Positions 50,904 to 60,571 of a stretch of DNA of 64,000 nt are shown here, piece by piece. The notes under the pieces were generated by a model. That model saw nothing but the letters and a program-made list of their open reading frames with translations. It ran no database searches and had not been told where the DNA came from. The position numbers and the translations under genes were made by a program. The DNA is taken from the NCBI RefSeq assembly GCF_010728925.1, contig NZ_AP022608.1, positions 5,394,001 to 5,458,000 of the forward strand, written 5' to 3'. The stretch's first letter is position 1; every line of letters begins with the position of its first letter. Origin of the DNA: Mycolicibacterium gadium (lineage in GTDB: Bacteria; Actinomycetota; Actinomycetes; Mycobacteriales; Mycobacteriaceae).

Positions 50904-51893
50904 GTGAGCACATCTCCCCTCAAGGTCGCGGTCACCGGTGCCGCCGGCCAGATCGGCTACAGCCTGCTGTTTCGTCTGGCCAGCGGTTCATTGCTCGGCC
51001 CGGAACGTCCGATCGAGCTGAGGCTCCTGGAGATCGAACCAGCGCTGAAGGCGCTCGAGGGCGTCGTGATGGAGCTCGACGACTGCGCGTTCCCGCTGCT
51101 GGCCGGCGTCGAGATCGGTGCCGACGCCAACAAGATCTTCAACGGTGTGAACCTGGCGCTGCTCGTCGGCGCCCGTCCCCGCGGCCCCGGCATGGAGCGC
51201 GGAGATCTGCTCGAGGCCAACGGTGCGATCTTCACCGCCCAGGGCAAGGCGCTCAACGAGGTGGCCGCCGACGACGTACGGATCGGCGTGACCGGTAATC
51301 CGGCGAACACCAACGCGCTGATCGCGATGAGCAACGCCCCCGACATCCCGAACGAGCGGTTCTCCGCGCTGACCCGCCTCGACCACAACCGGGCGATCTC
51401 GCAGCTGGCCCGGAAGACGGGCGCAAAGGTCACCGACATCAAGAAGATGACGATCTGGGGTAACCACTCGGCCACCCAATACCCGGACGTGTTCCACGCC
51501 GAGGTGGGTGGCAAGAACGCCGCCGAGGTCGTCAACGACCAGAATTGGATCGAGAACGACTTCATCCCGACCGTCGCCAAACGTGGCGCGGCGATCATCG
51601 ACGCCCGCGGCGCGTCGTCGGCGGCCTCGGCCGCTTCGGCGACCACCGACGCCGCACGCGACTGGCTGCTCGGCAGCCCGGACGGCGACTGGGTGTCGAT
51701 GGCGGTCCTGTCGGACGGCAGCTACGGCGTTCCCGAGGGGCTGATCTCGTCGTTCCCCGTCACCACCAAGGACGGCAACTGGTCGATCGTTCAAGGTCTG
51801 GAAATCGATGACTTCTCCAGGGCGCGCATCGACAAGTCGACCGCTGAGCTCGCTGACGAGCGCAAAGCCGTCACTGAGCTGGGGCTTATCTGA
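50904..51893 (+). CDS. mdh: Malate dehydrogenase
   Basis: 329 aa NAD-dependent enzyme converting malate and oxaloacetate. N-terminal Rossmann motif [51 protein letters not shown], and the catalytic His in [15 protein letters not shown] 50904 with AAGGAG upstream. Equivalent to Rv1240, but here followed by a malic enzyme gene, which gives a malate-handling pair. Confidence 0.97.
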   Translation: MSTSPLKVAVTGAAGQIGYSLLFRLASGSLLGPERPIELRLLEIEPALKALEGVVMELDDCAFPLLAGVEIGADANKIFNGVNLALLVGARPRGPGMERGDLLEANGAIFTAQGKALNEVAADDVRIGVTGNPANTNALIAMSNAPDIPNERFSALTRLDHNRAISQLARKTGAKVTDIKKMTIWGNHSATQYPDVFHAEVGGKNAAEVVNDQNWIENDFIPTVAKRGAAIIDARGASSAASAASATTDAARDWLLGSPDGDWVSMAVLSDGSYGVPEGLISSFPVTTKDGNWSIVQGLEIDDFSRARIDKSTAELADERKAVTELGLI

Positions 51894-51906
51894 GACAAAG
51901 TCGATT

Positions 51907-51934
51907 AGGTTACCTACCAGTTCGTCAGTAACCT
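51907..51934 (+). promoter_or_regulatory. Inverted repeat over the malic enzyme promoter
   Basis: AGGTTAC (51907-51913) and GTAACCT (51928-51934) form a perfect 7-bp inverted repeat with a 14-bp spacer. The right arm contains TAACCT (51929-51934), the -10 hexamer lying 7 nt before GTG 51942. A dimeric regulator bound here would cover the promoter. The regulator is unknown. Confidence 0.5.
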
Positions 51935-51941
51935 GAGCGCC

Positions 51942-53126
51942 GTGTCCCAAGCGGTGAGAAACCTGTCTGACAAGAGAGCCCCGATCGTCCTGAATGACGA
52001 CGAGATCTTCGCCGCGCATGTGGGCGGAAAGCTGTCGGTAGCGCTGAACACGCCGCTCGACACCCAGCGTGCGCTGTCGGTCGCGTACACGCCCGGTGTT
52101 GCCCAGGTCAGCCGCGCGATCGCGGCCGACCAGACGCTGGCTGCGCGCTACACCTGGGCCAACCGCATGGTCGCGGTGGTCAGTGACGGCAGCGCGGTTC
52201 TCGGACTCGGCGATATCGGGCCCGCGGCGGCGCTTCCGGTGATGGAGGGCAAGAGCGCGCTGTTCAAGCAGTTCGCCGACCTCGATTCGATCCCGATCGT
52301 GCTCGACACCAAGGATCCCGACGAGATCGTCGAGACCCTGGTGCGGTTGCGGCCGTCGTTCGGTGCAGTCAACCTCGAAGACATCTCCGCGCCGCGCTGC
52401 TTCGAGATCGAACGCCGTGTCATCGACGCGCTGGACTGCCCGGTGATGCACGACGACCAGCACGGCACCGCGATCGTTGTGCTCGCGGCGCTGATCGGTG
52501 CGGCGCGGGCGCTCGACCGTGACATCACCGGATTGCGCGTGGTCGTCTCCGGTGCCGGTGCCGCAGGTGTGGCATGCGCAAAGATCCTGCTGGCCAGGGG
52601 AATCCGCGATATCACCCTGTTGGACTCGCAGGGCATCCTGCATAGAGACCGCGGCAACCTCAACTCGTACAAGGCTGAGATCGCCGAGGAGACGAATCCG
52701 AACGGCCTCTCGGGCGGCATGGCCGAGGCGCTCCGAGGTGCCGACGTGTTCCTCGGACTGTCCGCCGGCGTCGTACCACCGGAGATCGTCGCGACGATGG
52801 CTCCGGACGCGATCGTGTTCGCGCTATCCAATCCCGACCCGGAGATCCATCCCGACGACGCGAAGCAGTACGCGGCGGTGGTGGCCACCGGGCGCAGCGA
52901 CTTCCCCAACCAGATCAACAATGTGCTCGCGTTCCCCGGGGCGTTCCGCGGCGCGCTCGACGCAGGTGCCCGGCGCATCACCGAGGCGATGAAGGTGGCG
53001 GCGGCTGAGGCGATCTTCTCGGTGGTCGCCGACGATCTCACGGTCGACCACATCGTGCCCAGCGTGCTGGACCCGCGGGTCGCCCCCGCCGTGGCCCAGG
53101 CGGTTGCCGCGGCGTCGCAGGCCTAG
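51942..53126 (+). CDS. NAD-dependent malic enzyme
   Basis: 394 aa, the short bacterial form without the phosphotransacetylase-like extension. Malic N domain: LSVAYTPGVAQVSRAI, DGSAVLGLGDIGPAAALPVMEGKSALFKQF, and EDISAPRCFEIE. NAD domain: VVSGAGAAGVACAKILLARG, then FALSNPDPEI. Decarboxylates malate to pyruvate. GTG 51942 fits leaderless initiation (TAACCT, 7 nt). Located after mdh and probably separately controlled through the inverted repeat. Confidence 0.93.
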   Translation: MSQAVRNLSDKRAPIVLNDDEIFAAHVGGKLSVALNTPLDTQRALSVAYTPGVAQVSRAIAADQTLAARYTWANRMVAVVSDGSAVLGLGDIGPAAALPVMEGKSALFKQFADLDSIPIVLDTKDPDEIVETLVRLRPSFGAVNLEDISAPRCFEIERRVIDALDCPVMHDDQHGTAIVVLAALIGAARALDRDITGLRVVVSGAGAAGVACAKILLARGIRDITLLDSQGILHRDRGNLNSYKAEIAEETNPNGLSGGMAEALRGADVFLGLSAGVVPPEIVATMAPDAIVFALSNPDPEIHPDDAKQYAAVVATGRSDFPNQINNVLAFPGAFRGALDAGARRITEAMKVAAAEAIFSVVADDLTVDHIVPSVLDPRVAPAVAQAVAAASQA

Positions 53127-53135
53127 GTCTTCTCG

Positions 53136-53984
53136 GTGCGCCGGCTCGCCTGCGCGCTCGCCGCGCTCGTCGCGGTGAGCGCAGCCGGTTGCGGCGTCAG
53201 CGAACACACACCGTCGCTGACGGTCGGTTCGGCGCCGGATCCGGAGTCGGCCCTGATCGCGCACATCTACGCCGAGGCGTTGCGGTTCTACGGCAGCCCC
53301 GCCCACGTCGAGACGTCATCGGATCCACTGTCGAAACTGGACTCGGGGGAGGCGCGCGTCGTTCCCGGCCTCACCGGCCGCCTGCTGCACAGGTTCTTCC
53401 CCGATTCGACGGCTCGGTCGGCGACCCAGGTGTACCGCGAGATGGTGTCAGCGTTGCCTGAAGGCATCGCCGCGGGGGACTACACGACGTCGGCCGAGGA
53501 CAAACCCGCGCTGGCCGTCACCGAGGCGACCGCAGAAGCATGGGGCGGGCGGGATCTGACGGCGGCGACGCGGAATTGCGACAAGCTGAAGGTCGGCGAG
53601 GTCAAGGACGCGTTCCGCGTGCCAGGACCCGACGTCATCGGCACCTGCAAGCTGTCCGAGGCTCGCGAATATCCCGATCCCGCAACGCTGTTCGAGGCGG
53701 TCCTGGCGGGCAAGATCAATGCCGCGTGGACCTCGACGGCGGCGCCCGACATCCCGGCCGAGTTGCTCATGCTGTCCGACCGCACGTCGTTGATCCGCGC
53801 CGAGAACCTGGTGCCGCTCTACCGGCGCAACGAGCTCAACGAGTCGCAGGTGCTGGCGCTCAACGAGGTTGCCGGGGTACTGGACACCGCCGCGCTGGCC
53901 GATATGCGCGCTCAGGTCGAGGACGGAACCGAACCGGGTCTGGTCGCTGGCGCGTTTCTCGCCGAACACCCACTGGGTGACTGA
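53136..53984 (+). CDS. lpqZ: Lipoprotein LpqZ, osmolyte-binding-like
   Basis: 282 aa. Lipoprotein signal with lipobox VSAAGC (Cys19). The mature protein has an OpuAC/ProX-like substrate-binding fold (TVGSAPDPESALIAHIYAEALRFYG, VVPGLTGRLLHRFFP, and VPLYRRNELNESQVLALNEVAGVL). The glycine-betaine-type pocket residues are not clear, and no ABC permease or ATPase is adjacent. GTG 53136 lies 9 bases after the malic enzyme stop. Orthologue of Rv1244. Confidence 0.9.
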   Translation: MRRLACALAALVAVSAAGCGVSEHTPSLTVGSAPDPESALIAHIYAEALRFYGSPAHVETSSDPLSKLDSGEARVVPGLTGRLLHRFFPDSTARSATQVYREMVSALPEGIAAGDYTTSAEDKPALAVTEATAEAWGGRDLTAATRNCDKLKVGEVKDAFRVPGPDVIGTCKLSEAREYPDPATLFEAVLAGKINAAWTSTAAPDIPAELLMLSDRTSLIRAENLVPLYRRNELNESQVLALNEVAGVLDTAALADMRAQVEDGTEPGLVAGAFLAEHPLGD

Positions 53985-53987
53985 GCC

Positions 53988-54815
53988 CTAGCGCGTCGGG
54001 GGCAGCAGCCTCTTGTTCATCGGACCGAGCACCCGCATATAGCCAGAACCCATCAACCGCACGATCGCGTCGAACAGTTTGGCGTCGGCGCCGGGTAGCA
54101 CTCGCGCCTTGTTGCCCTCGACAGCTCGCAGGATGATCTTGGCCGTGCGCTCGGGGCTGGTAATCGCGACCTTGTCGAATACGGTTGCGAGCGCATTCTT
54201 GTCGAGATCCGTTGCGGTGCTGGCATTGTGGATGAGGGGGGTCTTGATGTAGCCGGGGTGAACGCACGTCACCTGCACTGGATGGCCTGCTGCCGCCATT
54301 TCTTGGCGGAGTGCTTCCGTGAAACCCCGCACTGCGAATTTCGCCGAATTGTAGGCCGCCTGCCCTTGCACCGCGAACAGGCCGTACATGCTGGAGATGT
54401 TGACCACGTGGCCGTCGCCCGATGCGATCAGGTGCGGCAGGAAGGCCTTGGTGCCGTTGACCACGCCCCAGAAGTCGACCTCCATCACCCGCTCGAGATC
54501 CTTGAACGCCGTGACCTCGACGTCGCCCATGAACGCGATGCCTGCATTGTTGTAGATCTGATTCACCGAGCCGAAATGGTCTTTGGTCGCGTCGGCGTAT
54601 GCGAGAAACGCCTCACGCTCGGTGACGTCGAGCCGGTCGGCCTTCACCGGTGCGCCGATGGCCGCGAGGCGCTCCTCGGTGCGCGCCAGACCTTCGGTGT
54701 CGACATCGCTGATCGCCAGTTTGACACCGCGGCGTGCCAATTCGACCGCCAATGCCTGCCCGATGCCCGATCCGGCGCCGGTGACGACGGCAACCTTGCC
54801 CGCGAATTTCTCCAT
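53988..54815 (-). CDS. Short-chain dehydrogenase/reductase (copy 1, Rv1245c-like)
   Basis: 275 aa classical SDR. Cofactor motif TGAGSGIGQ near residue 13, NNAG (IYNNAGIAF), catalytic Ser in NISSMYG, and YNSAK (Tyr-x-x-x-Lys). Asp at the end of strand 2 (ISDVDT) suggests NAD rather than NADP. The substrate is unknown. It is highly similar to the gene immediately upstream, from which it is separated by 21 bases. ATG 54815 has only a weak -10-like GACACT 7 nt upstream. Confidence 0.92.
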   Translation of the reverse strand: MEKFAGKVAVVTGAGSGIGQALAVELARRGVKLAISDVDTEGLARTEERLAAIGAPVKADRLDVTEREAFLAYADATKDHFGSVNQIYNNAGIAFMGDVEVTAFKDLERVMEVDFWGVVNGTKAFLPHLIASGDGHVVNISSMYGLFAVQGQAAYNSAKFAVRGFTEALRQEMAAAGHPVQVTCVHPGYIKTPLIHNASTATDLDKNALATVFDKVAITSPERTAKIILRAVEGNKARVLPGADAKLFDAIVRLMGSGYMRVLGPMNKRLLPPTR

Positions 54816-54836
54816 CGCGTCCAGTGTCGCAGTGAA

Positions 54837-55667
54837 TCAGTGCGCGTTGGGCACGATCCGCGAGACGACCGTCGAGAACAACCGCTGATAGCCCGATCCC
54901 GTGATCCGCACGATGATGTCCAGCGCCTTGGCGTCGGGGCCGACCAGTACGCGCGCCCGGTTCTTGCGGACTGCGTCGAGGATGATCCGCGCCGCCTTCT
55001 CGGGCGTGGTGATCGTGAGCTTCTTGTCGAAAGTCTTTGTCAGACCCTCTTTGTCGACACCCTCGGCTGCAGTCGAGTTGCGCATGATCGCGGTCTTGAT
55101 GCCGCCGGGATGTACGGTCGTCACCTTGACCGGGTGCCCGGCGGCGGCCATCTCCTGGCGCAACGCCTCGGTGAACCCGCGCACCGCGAACTTCGCCGAG
55201 TTGTACGCCGCCTGGCCGGGAACCGAGAAGATGCCGAACAGGCTGGACACGTTTACGACGTGCCCGTCGCCGGAGGCGATCAGATGCGGCAGAAAGACCT
55301 TCGTGCCGTTGACGACGCCCCAGTAGTCGACATCCATGACCCGTTCGATGTCCTTGAACGGCGTCACCTCTACATCGCCGACGTAGGCGATGCCCGCGTT
55401 GTTGTAGATCTGGTTGACCTTGCCGAAGTGCTCGACCACAGCGTCGGCATAGAGCTCGAAGGCCTCACGCTCGGTGACGTCGAGCCGGTCGGCCTTCACC
55501 GGTGCGCCGATGGCTTTCAGGCGCTCCTCGGTGACCGCGAGGCCCTCGGTGTCGACGTCGCTGATCGCCACGCTGGCGCCCGAGCGTCCGAGTTCGATCG
55601 CCAGCGCCCGACCGATGCCCGACCCGGCACCGGTTACCACGGCGACTTTTCCGGCGAAGCCGTCCAT
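54837..55667 (-). CDS. Short-chain dehydrogenase/reductase (copy 2, tandem paralogue)
   Basis: 276 aa SDR with the same motifs (TGAGSGIGR, IYNNAGIAY, NVSSLFG, YNSAK). By eye most aligned residues are shared with copy 1, including long blocks such as FAVRGFTEALRQEMAAAGHPV; the differences cluster in the substrate loop after the Tyr-Lys pair and at the C terminus. ATG 55667 has AGGAG 5 nt upstream. M. tuberculosis has one SDR here, so this looks like a tandem duplication or a second ancestral copy. Confidence 0.9.
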   Translation of the reverse strand: MDGFAGKVAVVTGAGSGIGRALAIELGRSGASVAISDVDTEGLAVTEERLKAIGAPVKADRLDVTEREAFELYADAVVEHFGKVNQIYNNAGIAYVGDVEVTPFKDIERVMDVDYWGVVNGTKVFLPHLIASGDGHVVNVSSLFGIFSVPGQAAYNSAKFAVRGFTEALRQEMAAAGHPVKVTTVHPGGIKTAIMRNSTAAEGVDKEGLTKTFDKKLTITTPEKAARIILDAVRKNRARVLVGPDAKALDIIVRITGSGYQRLFSTVVSRIVPNAH

Positions 55668-55721
55668 GCCCACTCCTCAGTGTCCGTTGACTCGGATCGA
55701 GGGTAGTCGTTACCGCTGGTT

Positions 55722-55758
55722 CCGCTTACAGCGGCCTGCGAACGGGTTGATCCACCCG
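55722..55758 (-). terminator. Double hairpin after kgd
   Basis: Directly after the kgd stop on the minus strand: CGGGT-GGATCA-ACCCG (55758-55743) and then CCGCT-GTA-AGCGG (55734-55722). Both are short stems without a U-tract; they could end kgd transcription before the SDR genes. Confidence 0.35.
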
Positions 55759-55759
55759 C

Positions 55760-58700
55760 TCAGCGCGCGAACGCCTCGTCGAGGATCTCCTGCTGCTCGA
55801 CGGCATGCACCTTCGACGAGCCCGACGACGGTGCCGACATCGCACGCCGCGAGATCCGCGTGATGCCCTTCAACCGATCGGGACAGACCTCGGGCAGCGT
55901 CAGCCCGAACGTCGGCCACGCACCCTGGTTGGCCGGCTCCTCCTGCACCCAGAAATACTCCTCGGCATTCGGATACAGGTCGAGCGTCTGGCTCAGCCGG
56001 CGCTTCGGCAGCGGGGCGAGCTGTTCGATGCGCACGATCGCCACATCGTCGCGCTCCTCCTTGTTCTTGCGCGCCACCAGCTCGTAGTAGATCTTGCCGC
56101 TGGTCAACAGGATTCGCTTGACCTTCTCACGGTCACCGGTGCCCTCGGTGTAGGTGGGTTCCTCGATCACCGAGCGGAACTTCATCTCGGTGAACTCGCG
56201 AAGGTCGCTGACAGCGGCCTTGTTTCGCAGCATCGACTTCGGCGTGAACACGATCAGCGGGCGGTGGATGCCATCCAGGCCGTGCCTACGCAGCAGGTGG
56301 AAATAGTTCGCAGGCGTCGACGGCATCGCGATCGTCATCGAGCCCTCCGCCCACAGCAGGAGGAAGCGCTCGATGCGGCCCGACGTGTGGTCCGGGCCCT
56401 GGCCCTCGTGACCGTGCGGCAGCAACAGCACCACATCGGAGAGCTGGCCCCACTTGGCCTCACCGGAGCTGATGAACTCGTCGATGATCGACTGCGCACC
56501 GTTCACGAAGTCACCGAACTGCGCCTCCCACAACACAAGTGCATCGGGGTTGCCGACCGAGTAGCCGTACTCGAAGCCCACCGCGGCGAACTCGGACAGC
56601 GCCGAGTCGTACACCATGAACTTGCCACCCGTCGGCGACCCGTCAGAGTTCGAGGTGAGCAGCTGCAGCGGCGTGAACTCCTGACCGGTGCTGCGGTCGA
56701 TGATCACCGAGTGCCGCTGGGTGAACGTGCCGCGCCGGGTGTCCTGACCCGACATTCGGATCGTTTTGCCTTCGGCGAGGAAGGATCCCAGTGCGAGCAG
56801 CTCGGCGAACGCCCAGTCGACCTTGCCCTCGTAGGCCATCTCGCGGCGCTTCTCCAGCACCGGCTTGACGCGCGGGTGCACGTTGAAGCCTTCGGGGAAG
56901 GCGAGGTGGGCATCGCCGATCCGGGCCAGCAGTGACTTGTCGACGGCGGTGTTCATGCCGGCGGGCACCATCTGGTCGGCCTCCACCGACGCGCTGGGCG
57001 CGATCTCGTGCTTCTCGAGTTCACGAACCTCGTTGAACACCCGCTCCAGCTGACCCTGGTAATCGCGCAGCGCGTCCTCGGCTTCCTTCATCGAGATGTC
57101 GCCGCGGCCGATCAGCGCTTCGGTGTAGGTCTTTCGCGATCCGCGCTTGGTGTCGATGACGTCGTACATGTAGGGCTGCGTCATCGACGGGTCGTCGCCT
57201 TCGTTGTGCCCGCGCCTGCGGTAGCACAGCATGTCGATGACGACGTCCTTCTTGAACTGCTGCCGAAAGTCCATCGCCAGCCGCGCCACCCAGACGCAGG
57301 CCTCCGGGTCGTCCCCGTTGACGTGGAAGATCGGCGCGCCGATCATCTTTGCGACGTCGGTGCAGTACTCCGAAGAACGCGAGTCAGCCGGATGAGTGGT
57401 GAACCCGATCTGGTTGTTGACGATGATGTGGATGGTGCCGCCCGTGCGGTAACCCCGCAGCAGCGCCAGGTTCAGCGTCTCGGCGACCACGCCCTGTCCG
57501 GCGAACGCGGCGTCGCCGTGCAGCATCATCGGCACGACCGAGAACTTGTTCGAACCGTCGGCTTCTTCTCCGACGTCGAGCAGGTCCTGCTTGGCGCGCA
57601 CCAGACCCTCGAGCACCGGATCGACGGCCTCGAGGTGCGACGGATTGGCCACCAGGGACACCGCAATGTCGTTGTCGCCGAACATCTGGATGTAATTGCC
57701 GCTCGCGCCGAGGTGGTACTTCACGTCGCCGGAGCCATGCGCCTGCGACGGGTTCAGGTTGCCCTCGAACTCGCTGAAGATCTGCGAGTACGGCTTGCCG
57801 ACGATGTTCGCCAGCACGTTGAGGCGGCCGCGGTGCGGCATGCCGATGACGACCTCGTCGAGCGCGTGCTCAGCGGCCTGGTCGATCGCCGCGTCCATCA
57901 TCGGTATGACGGTCTCCGCGCCCTCGAGCGAGAAGCGCTTCTGCCCAACGTATTTGGTCTGCAGGAATGTCTCGAACGCTTCTGCCGCATTGAGCTTGGA
58001 AAGGATGTACTTCTGTTCGGCGACCGTTGGCTTCTCGTGCTTGACCTCGATGCGCTCCTGCAGCCACTTCTGCTGTTCGGGCTCCAGGATGTGGGTGTAT
58101 TCGACGCCGACGTGTCGGCAGTAGGCGTCGCGCAGCAGCCCGAGGACGTCACGCAGCTTCTTGCGGTCGGCACCGCTGAATCCGTTGACCTTGAACTCGC
58201 GGTCGAGGTCCCACAGCGTCAGTCCGTGGGTGTTCACATCGAGATCGGGGTGGCTGCGGAACCGCGTCTGGTCCAGGCGCAGCGGATCGATGTCCGCCAT
58301 CAGGTGGCCGCGGTTGCGGTATGCCGCGATCAGCTCGATGACGCGACCGTTCTTGTCCTCGATCGGGTCGGGGTTGTCGGTGCGCCAGCGCACCGGCTCG
58401 TACGGAATACCGAGCTCGCGGAAGATCTCGTCGAAGAACTCATCGCTCAGCAGCAGTTCGTGCACCGTGCGCAGGAAGTCGCCGGACTCCGCACCCTGGA
58501 TGATGCGGTGGTCGTATGTCGAGGTGAAGGTGACCAGCTTGCCGACACCGAGCTCGGAAATGCGTTCTTCGCTGGCGCCCTGGAACTCGGCCGGGTACTC
58601 CATCGCGCCGACGCCGATGATGGCGCCCTGCCCACGCATCAACCGCGGCACGGAGTGCACGGTGCCGATGGTTCCGGGATTGGTCAGCGAAATCGTCACG

Positions 58701-59497
58701 CCGCCAAAGTCTTCCGCGGTCAGCTTGCCGTCGCGGGCGCGCCGCACGATGTCCTCGTAGGCGGCGAGGAACTGGCCGAACCGCATGTTTTCGGAGTTCT
58801 TGATGCCTGCGACGACGAGCTGACGGTTGCCGTCCTTGCCCTGCAGGTCGATCGCGAGACCGAGGTTGACGTGTTCGGGGGTCACCGCGTTCGGCTTACC
58901 GTCGATCTCGGCGAAGTGACGGTTCATGTTCGGGAACTTCTTCACTGCCTGCACCAGCGCGTAGCCGATGAGGTGGGTGAAGGAGACCTTGCCGCCGCGG
59001 GTGCGCTTGAGGTGGTTGTTGATGACGATCCGGTTGTCGATCATCAGCTTGGCCGGGATGGCACGCACACTCGTCGCGGTCGGCACCTCCAGCGACGCCG
59101 ACATGTTCTTCACGACGGCGGCCGCGGCACCGCGCAGCACGTGGGAGTCGGAACCCTCCGCAGGCGCCGGGGCCGGCTTCGGCTTGGGCGCCGGCTCGCT
59201 CTTGGCCTCGGCCTTCGGCGGGGCGCTCTTCTCTTTCGGTTTGGGTTCGGCTTCCGATTTCGACTCGACCTTGCTCTCGGCCGGCCTGGGCGGCGGTGCG
59301 GGCGCGGGTTCGGGTGGGGCCACGGGCGCAGCTGTCCGCTGGCCGTTGCCGGTCTGACTGTCGTTGGTCGGTTCGGGGGAGTAGTCGACAAGAAATTCAT
59401 GCCAACTGGGATCTACCGAAGAGGGGTCCTCGCGAAACTTGCGATACATCTCCTCGACCAACCACTCGTTCTGTCCGAATGGTGATGGTGAGCTCAC
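55760..59497 (-). CDS. kgd: Multifunctional 2-oxoglutarate metabolism enzyme (alpha-ketoglutarate decarboxylase/dehydrogenase E1-E2)
   Basis: 1245 aa. N-terminal E1o segment [32 protein letters not shown], then a low-complexity Pro/Lys/Glu/Ala linker (about residues 45-110). An E2-type acyltransferase domain follows with the catalytic His in [15 protein letters not shown], then the thiamine-diphosphate E1 domain ([32 protein letters not shown]) and C-terminal transketolase-like part. Converts 2-oxoglutarate in the TCA cycle. GTG 59497 matches known starts; TTG 59533 would add 12 residues. Equivalent to Rv1248c. Confidence 0.96.
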   Translation of the reverse strand: MSSPSPFGQNEWLVEEMYRKFREDPSSVDPSWHEFLVDYSPEPTNDSQTGNGQRTAAPVAPPEPAPAPPPRPAESKVESKSEAEPKPKEKSAPPKAEAKSEPAPKPKPAPAPAEGSDSHVLRGAAAAVVKNMSASLEVPTATSVRAIPAKLMIDNRIVINNHLKRTRGGKVSFTHLIGYALVQAVKKFPNMNRHFAEIDGKPNAVTPEHVNLGLAIDLQGKDGNRQLVVAGIKNSENMRFGQFLAAYEDIVRRARDGKLTAEDFGGVTISLTNPGTIGTVHSVPRLMRGQGAIIGVGAMEYPAEFQGASEERISELGVGKLVTFTSTYDHRIIQGAESGDFLRTVHELLLSDEFFDEIFRELGIPYEPVRWRTDNPDPIEDKNGRVIELIAAYRNRGHLMADIDPLRLDQTRFRSHPDLDVNTHGLTLWDLDREFKVNGFSGADRKKLRDVLGLLRDAYCRHVGVEYTHILEPEQQKWLQERIEVKHEKPTVAEQKYILSKLNAAEAFETFLQTKYVGQKRFSLEGAETVIPMMDAAIDQAAEHALDEVVIGMPHRGRLNVLANIVGKPYSQIFSEFEGNLNPSQAHGSGDVKYHLGASGNYIQMFGDNDIAVSLVANPSHLEAVDPVLEGLVRAKQDLLDVGEEADGSNKFSVVPMMLHGDAAFAGQGVVAETLNLALLRGYRTGGTIHIIVNNQIGFTTHPADSRSSEYCTDVAKMIGAPIFHVNGDDPEACVWVARLAMDFRQQFKKDVVIDMLCYRRRGHNEGDDPSMTQPYMYDVIDTKRGSRKTYTEALIGRGDISMKEAEDALRDYQGQLERVFNEVRELEKHEIAPSASVEADQMVPAGMNTAVDKSLLARIGDAHLAFPEGFNVHPRVKPVLEKRREMAYEGKVDWAFAELLALGSFLAEGKTIRMSGQDTRRGTFTQRHSVIIDRSTGQEFTPLQLLTSNSDGSPTGGKFMVYDSALSEFAAVGFEYGYSVGNPDALVLWEAQFGDFVNGAQSIIDEFISSGEAKWGQLSDVVLLLPHGHEGQGPDHTSGRIERFLLLWAEGSMTIAMPSTPANYFHLLRRHGLDGIHRPLIVFTPKSMLRNKAAVSDLREFTEMKFRSVIEEPTYTEGTGDREKVKRILLTSGKIYYELVARKNKEERDDVAIVRIEQLAPLPKRRLSQTLDLYPNAEEYFWVQEEPANQGAWPTFGLTLPEVCPDRLKGITRISRRAMSAPSSGSSKVHAVEQQEILDEAFAR

Positions 59498-59673
59498 GGC
59501 GGCTACTCGCCTCGATTCCTTCGCCTCACGCAAGCGCCCTTGGCGCTCGCCGATTTTTCTCCTCTAGTCAGCGGGTACCCGCTGTCTGCCGTCTAAAGGC
59601 TATCGCTCTCACAACCACCAGACCATGACAACGCCCTTATGGTCGTTGTGGTCAGACGCGTGCCGGGTGACGG
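59498..59673 (-). promoter_or_regulatory. kgd leader: strong hairpin and 16-bp palindrome
   Basis: On the minus strand a 9-bp stem with a 3-nt loop lies at 59550-59530 (GCGAGCGCC-AAG-GGCGCTTGC, one G-U pair), about 32 nt before GTG 59497. Upstream is a perfect palindrome CAGCGGGTACCCGCTG (59569-59584), and TAGCCT (59602-59597) is a possible -10. Further up (59609-59660) an imperfect inverted repeat with GACCAT/ATGGTC arms may end the upstream gene. The palindrome could be a regulator site and the hairpin an attenuator; both are inferences. Confidence 0.45.
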
Positions 59674-60426
59674 CTAGTTTCGCGGTGCGGGCAGGACGTG
59701 AATCGCTGCCGGCCAGCGCGGAGGCGGACCGCCGAACGCGTTGCGCGCGTTCGACACGATGCGCTTGCCCATCATCCGGTTGCCGACACCACCGACGACG
59801 GCTCCGATGCCGACCGGCAGCAACTTACCGAATGCGATCGCTCCGCGCTTGAGCGTGTAGCGCTTGATGAAGTACTTCAGCAGCCTCGAGTTCAGCTGTG
59901 AGACCGCGGGCAGCGGCAACGTCGCCGCCCCGTCGGCAAGCCACGACCCGCTCGTGCGGCCGGGGCCGAGCAGATCGGCCACCGCGCGCTTGCTGTCCTC
60001 GCCGACCAGCACCGCCAAGACCAAGGCCCGTCGGCGCTCTCGATGATCGGCGGGGATGCCGTGCACCTCGGCGACGGCCAACACGTAGAGCGACGTCGCC
60101 TCGAGGAAAACGACCGTCTCGCCGGCGACAGCCGACATGGCCGCCAGCGTGCCGATCCCGGGGAAGGCGGCCGCCGAGCCGACGGCGGCGCCGCTGGCCA
60201 TCACTGCGGCAAGGTAGTGCTTCTCGAGGCGGGTCACGATCTCGGCGGGTGTCGCATCGGGGCTCTGCTGGCGCAACCGGTCGACGTAGGCCTTGACCGC
60301 GGGCGCCTGCACGCGTGCGCTGCGTTCGATGATCGTCGAGAGGACCTTCGCTGCGGCACCCGGATTCTCGTCGACGCCATCTCTGGTCGCCGGCAGCTGC
60401 TTCTTGGCGCTTGACCTGGCACTCAT
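59674..60426 (-). CDS. Conserved membrane-associated protein (Rv1249c-like)
   Basis: 250 aa. A hydrophilic N terminus of about 75 residues, then hydrophobic, glycine/alanine-rich helices (LAAVMASGAAVGSAAAFPGIGTLAAMSAVAGETVVFLEA and FGKLLPVGIGAVVGGVGNRMMGKRIV). The pattern resembles EcsC-like proteins, but the assignment is weak. GGGAGG 7 nt before ATG 60426 supports the start. Lies upstream of kgd on the same strand with 176 bases between them. Confidence 0.78.
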   Translation of the reverse strand: MSARSSAKKQLPATRDGVDENPGAAAKVLSTIIERSARVQAPAVKAYVDRLRQQSPDATPAEIVTRLEKHYLAAVMASGAAVGSAAAFPGIGTLAAMSAVAGETVVFLEATSLYVLAVAEVHGIPADHRERRRALVLAVLVGEDSKRAVADLLGPGRTSGSWLADGAATLPLPAVSQLNSRLLKYFIKRYTLKRGAIAFGKLLPVGIGAVVGGVGNRMMGKRIVSNARNAFGGPPPRWPAAIHVLPAPRN

Positions 60427-60571
60427 GTGCGGCCTCCCTGTGCGAACGGCTGGCCTTTCAGGCTAGCCCTATGTGAACGCGCGAACGGGCGCGGCGGGTG
60501 CCCGAACGTGATCGCGCTCACTGTCTGCGAAGCGGGGAAGAAAATATTGGGAAGCGACGCTAACCATCTTC
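60427..60571. promoter_or_regulatory. Intergenic region Rv1249c-like / Bcr-type exporter
   Basis: 145 bp between divergent starts. On the plus side TAACCA (60561-60566) lies only 5 nt before ATG 60572, a poor leaderless match, and there is no clear ribosome site. AAAATATTGG (60541-60550) is the most A/T-rich patch. No operator-like repeat is obvious. Confidence 0.25.

Noticed and set aside
57008..59485. An 825-codon open frame on the plus strand, antisense to kgd
   Set aside because: It is the mirror of kgd codons in high-G+C DNA, has no recognisable protein motif, and kgd is certain on the other strand.
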